NCBI RefSeq assembly: GCF_900129855.1
Contig: NZ_LT670819.1
Coordinates: forward strand, 8,928,001 to 8,992,000
Origin: Streptomyces sp. 3214.6
Lineage (GTDB): Bacteria > Actinomycetota > Actinomycetes > Streptomycetales > Streptomycetaceae
DNA length: 64,000 nt
Direction: 5' to 3'
In this document: in pieces, positions 63,700 through 64,000 of the stretch
Layout of the letters: every line of letters begins with the position of its first letter
Numbering within the stretch: the stretch's first letter is position 1
Made by a program: the position numbers and the translations under genes
The notes under the pieces: generated by a model
Database searches by the model: none
Seen by the model: the letters and a program-made list of their open reading frames with translations, nothing else
What the model was told of the DNA's origin: nothing

Positions 63700-64000
63700 G
63701 TGACCCTGTTGAACGATCCCCGAACACGCCGCAGACGGCTGGGAGTCGCAGCCGCGTGCGGCGGACTTCTGGCCGCGCTCCTGACCGCGGTTCCGGCAGC
63801 CGCGACCCCCGACCCGGGGGACGGTCCGGCCGTGCAGCGCGAGGTGTCCCAGGGCGTCCGGGCCGAGGCGGCCGAGGCGATCGCGGCGGGCGAGATACCC
63901 GGGCAGGACGAGATCGTCCACTCCGCCAACATCGAGCACCTGACGAACATCCCCAAGGACGCCCTGCCGGGCACCAACTCGGACCTGGCCTTTCAGGGCA
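63700..64000 (+). CDS. Secreted protein, probable LVIVD-repeat beta-propeller (3' end outside window)
   Basis: The first 100 codons of an exported protein. GTG 63700 has GAGGGAGGAAG upstream. A signal peptide (RRRLGVAAACGGLLAALLTAVPAAA) is followed by EIVHSANIEHLTNIPKDALP and GTNSDLAFQG, the usual opening of Streptomyces LVIVD-repeat proteins, which fold as surface beta-propellers. It is truncated by the window edge, so the repeats themselves are not seen. Divergent from the DUF305 lipoprotein gene. Confidence 0.7.
   Translation, partial: MTLLNDPRTRRRRLGVAAACGGLLAALLTAVPAAATPDPGDGPAVQREVSQGVRAEAAEAIAAGEIPGQDEIVHSANIEHLTNIPKDALPGTNSDLAFQG

Overview
This 64 kb window reads as the chromosome of a Streptomyces species or a close relative. 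It has very high GC, strong G/C bias at third codon positions, frequent GTG starts, many ATGA stop/start overlaps, and a typical saprophyte inventory of secreted polysaccharide-degrading enzymes, MFS pumps and LacI, Lrp, PaaX and LysR-type regulators. I saw no rRNA, tRNA, insertion sequence or CRISPR array.

Layout. (1) 1-9.9 kb: the 3' end of a cytochrome P450, a stranded carbohydrate-binding module, a LacI repressor divergent from a GH36 alpha-galactosidase, a ~0.7 kb graveyard of broken genes, a coupled GH63-like/GH13 glycosidase pair, and a DinB-fold protein. (2) 10-22.6 kb: a five-gene minus-strand operon whose every junction overlaps or nearly touches (DUF4132, a 1668-residue giant, a MoxR AAA+ ATPase, a DUF5682-VWA fusion, a SWIM zinc-finger protein). 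By domain content it resembles the uncharacterised yehI-L-M-P-Q set of E. coli. (3) 22.8-29.6 kb: cold-shock-domain protein, DUF5997, a LysR-like effector-domain protein without HTH, a GH127 with an inserted LamG domain, an Lrp regulator and an MHS-type MFS transporter.

(4) 30-45 kb: a 13-gene plus-strand biosynthetic operon, the most distinctive part. It encodes a GriI/GriH-type pair for 3-amino-4-hydroxybenzoate, an aryl ligase, two acyl carrier proteins, a ketosynthase with a Cys-less partner, a ketoreductase, a second AMP-forming ligase, and a CreE/CreD-type pair expected to make nitrous acid from aspartate. An extended SDR, a Cys-rich orphan protein and a DHA2 exporter complete it. Together these predict an aryl-polyketide acid whose aromatic amine is diazotised, and perhaps later removed, as in the cremeomycin and avenalumic acid families. 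The first gene carries two TTA codons, a likely bldA checkpoint. An FUSC-family putative aromatic-acid exporter follows.

(5) 46.8-55.3 kb: housekeeping and catabolic genes (lactonase with a DasR-like site, CbiX-like chelatase, BadF-type kinase, uracil-DNA glycosylase, BNR-repeat protein, Rv1733c-like membrane protein, AidB-like acyl-CoA dehydrogenase divergent from a PaaX regulator). (6) 55.4-59.2 kb: two pectate lyases and a CE1 esterase with CBM2, preceded by a near-perfect CebR-type operator. (7) 59.2-64 kb: NCS2 permease, FprA-type reductase, DUF6214, a DUF305 lipoprotein and the 5' end of a secreted, probably LVIVD-repeat, protein. Several perfect inverted repeats act as bidirectional terminators between convergent genes.

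All functions are inferred from motifs and remembered family features; no database search was possible.
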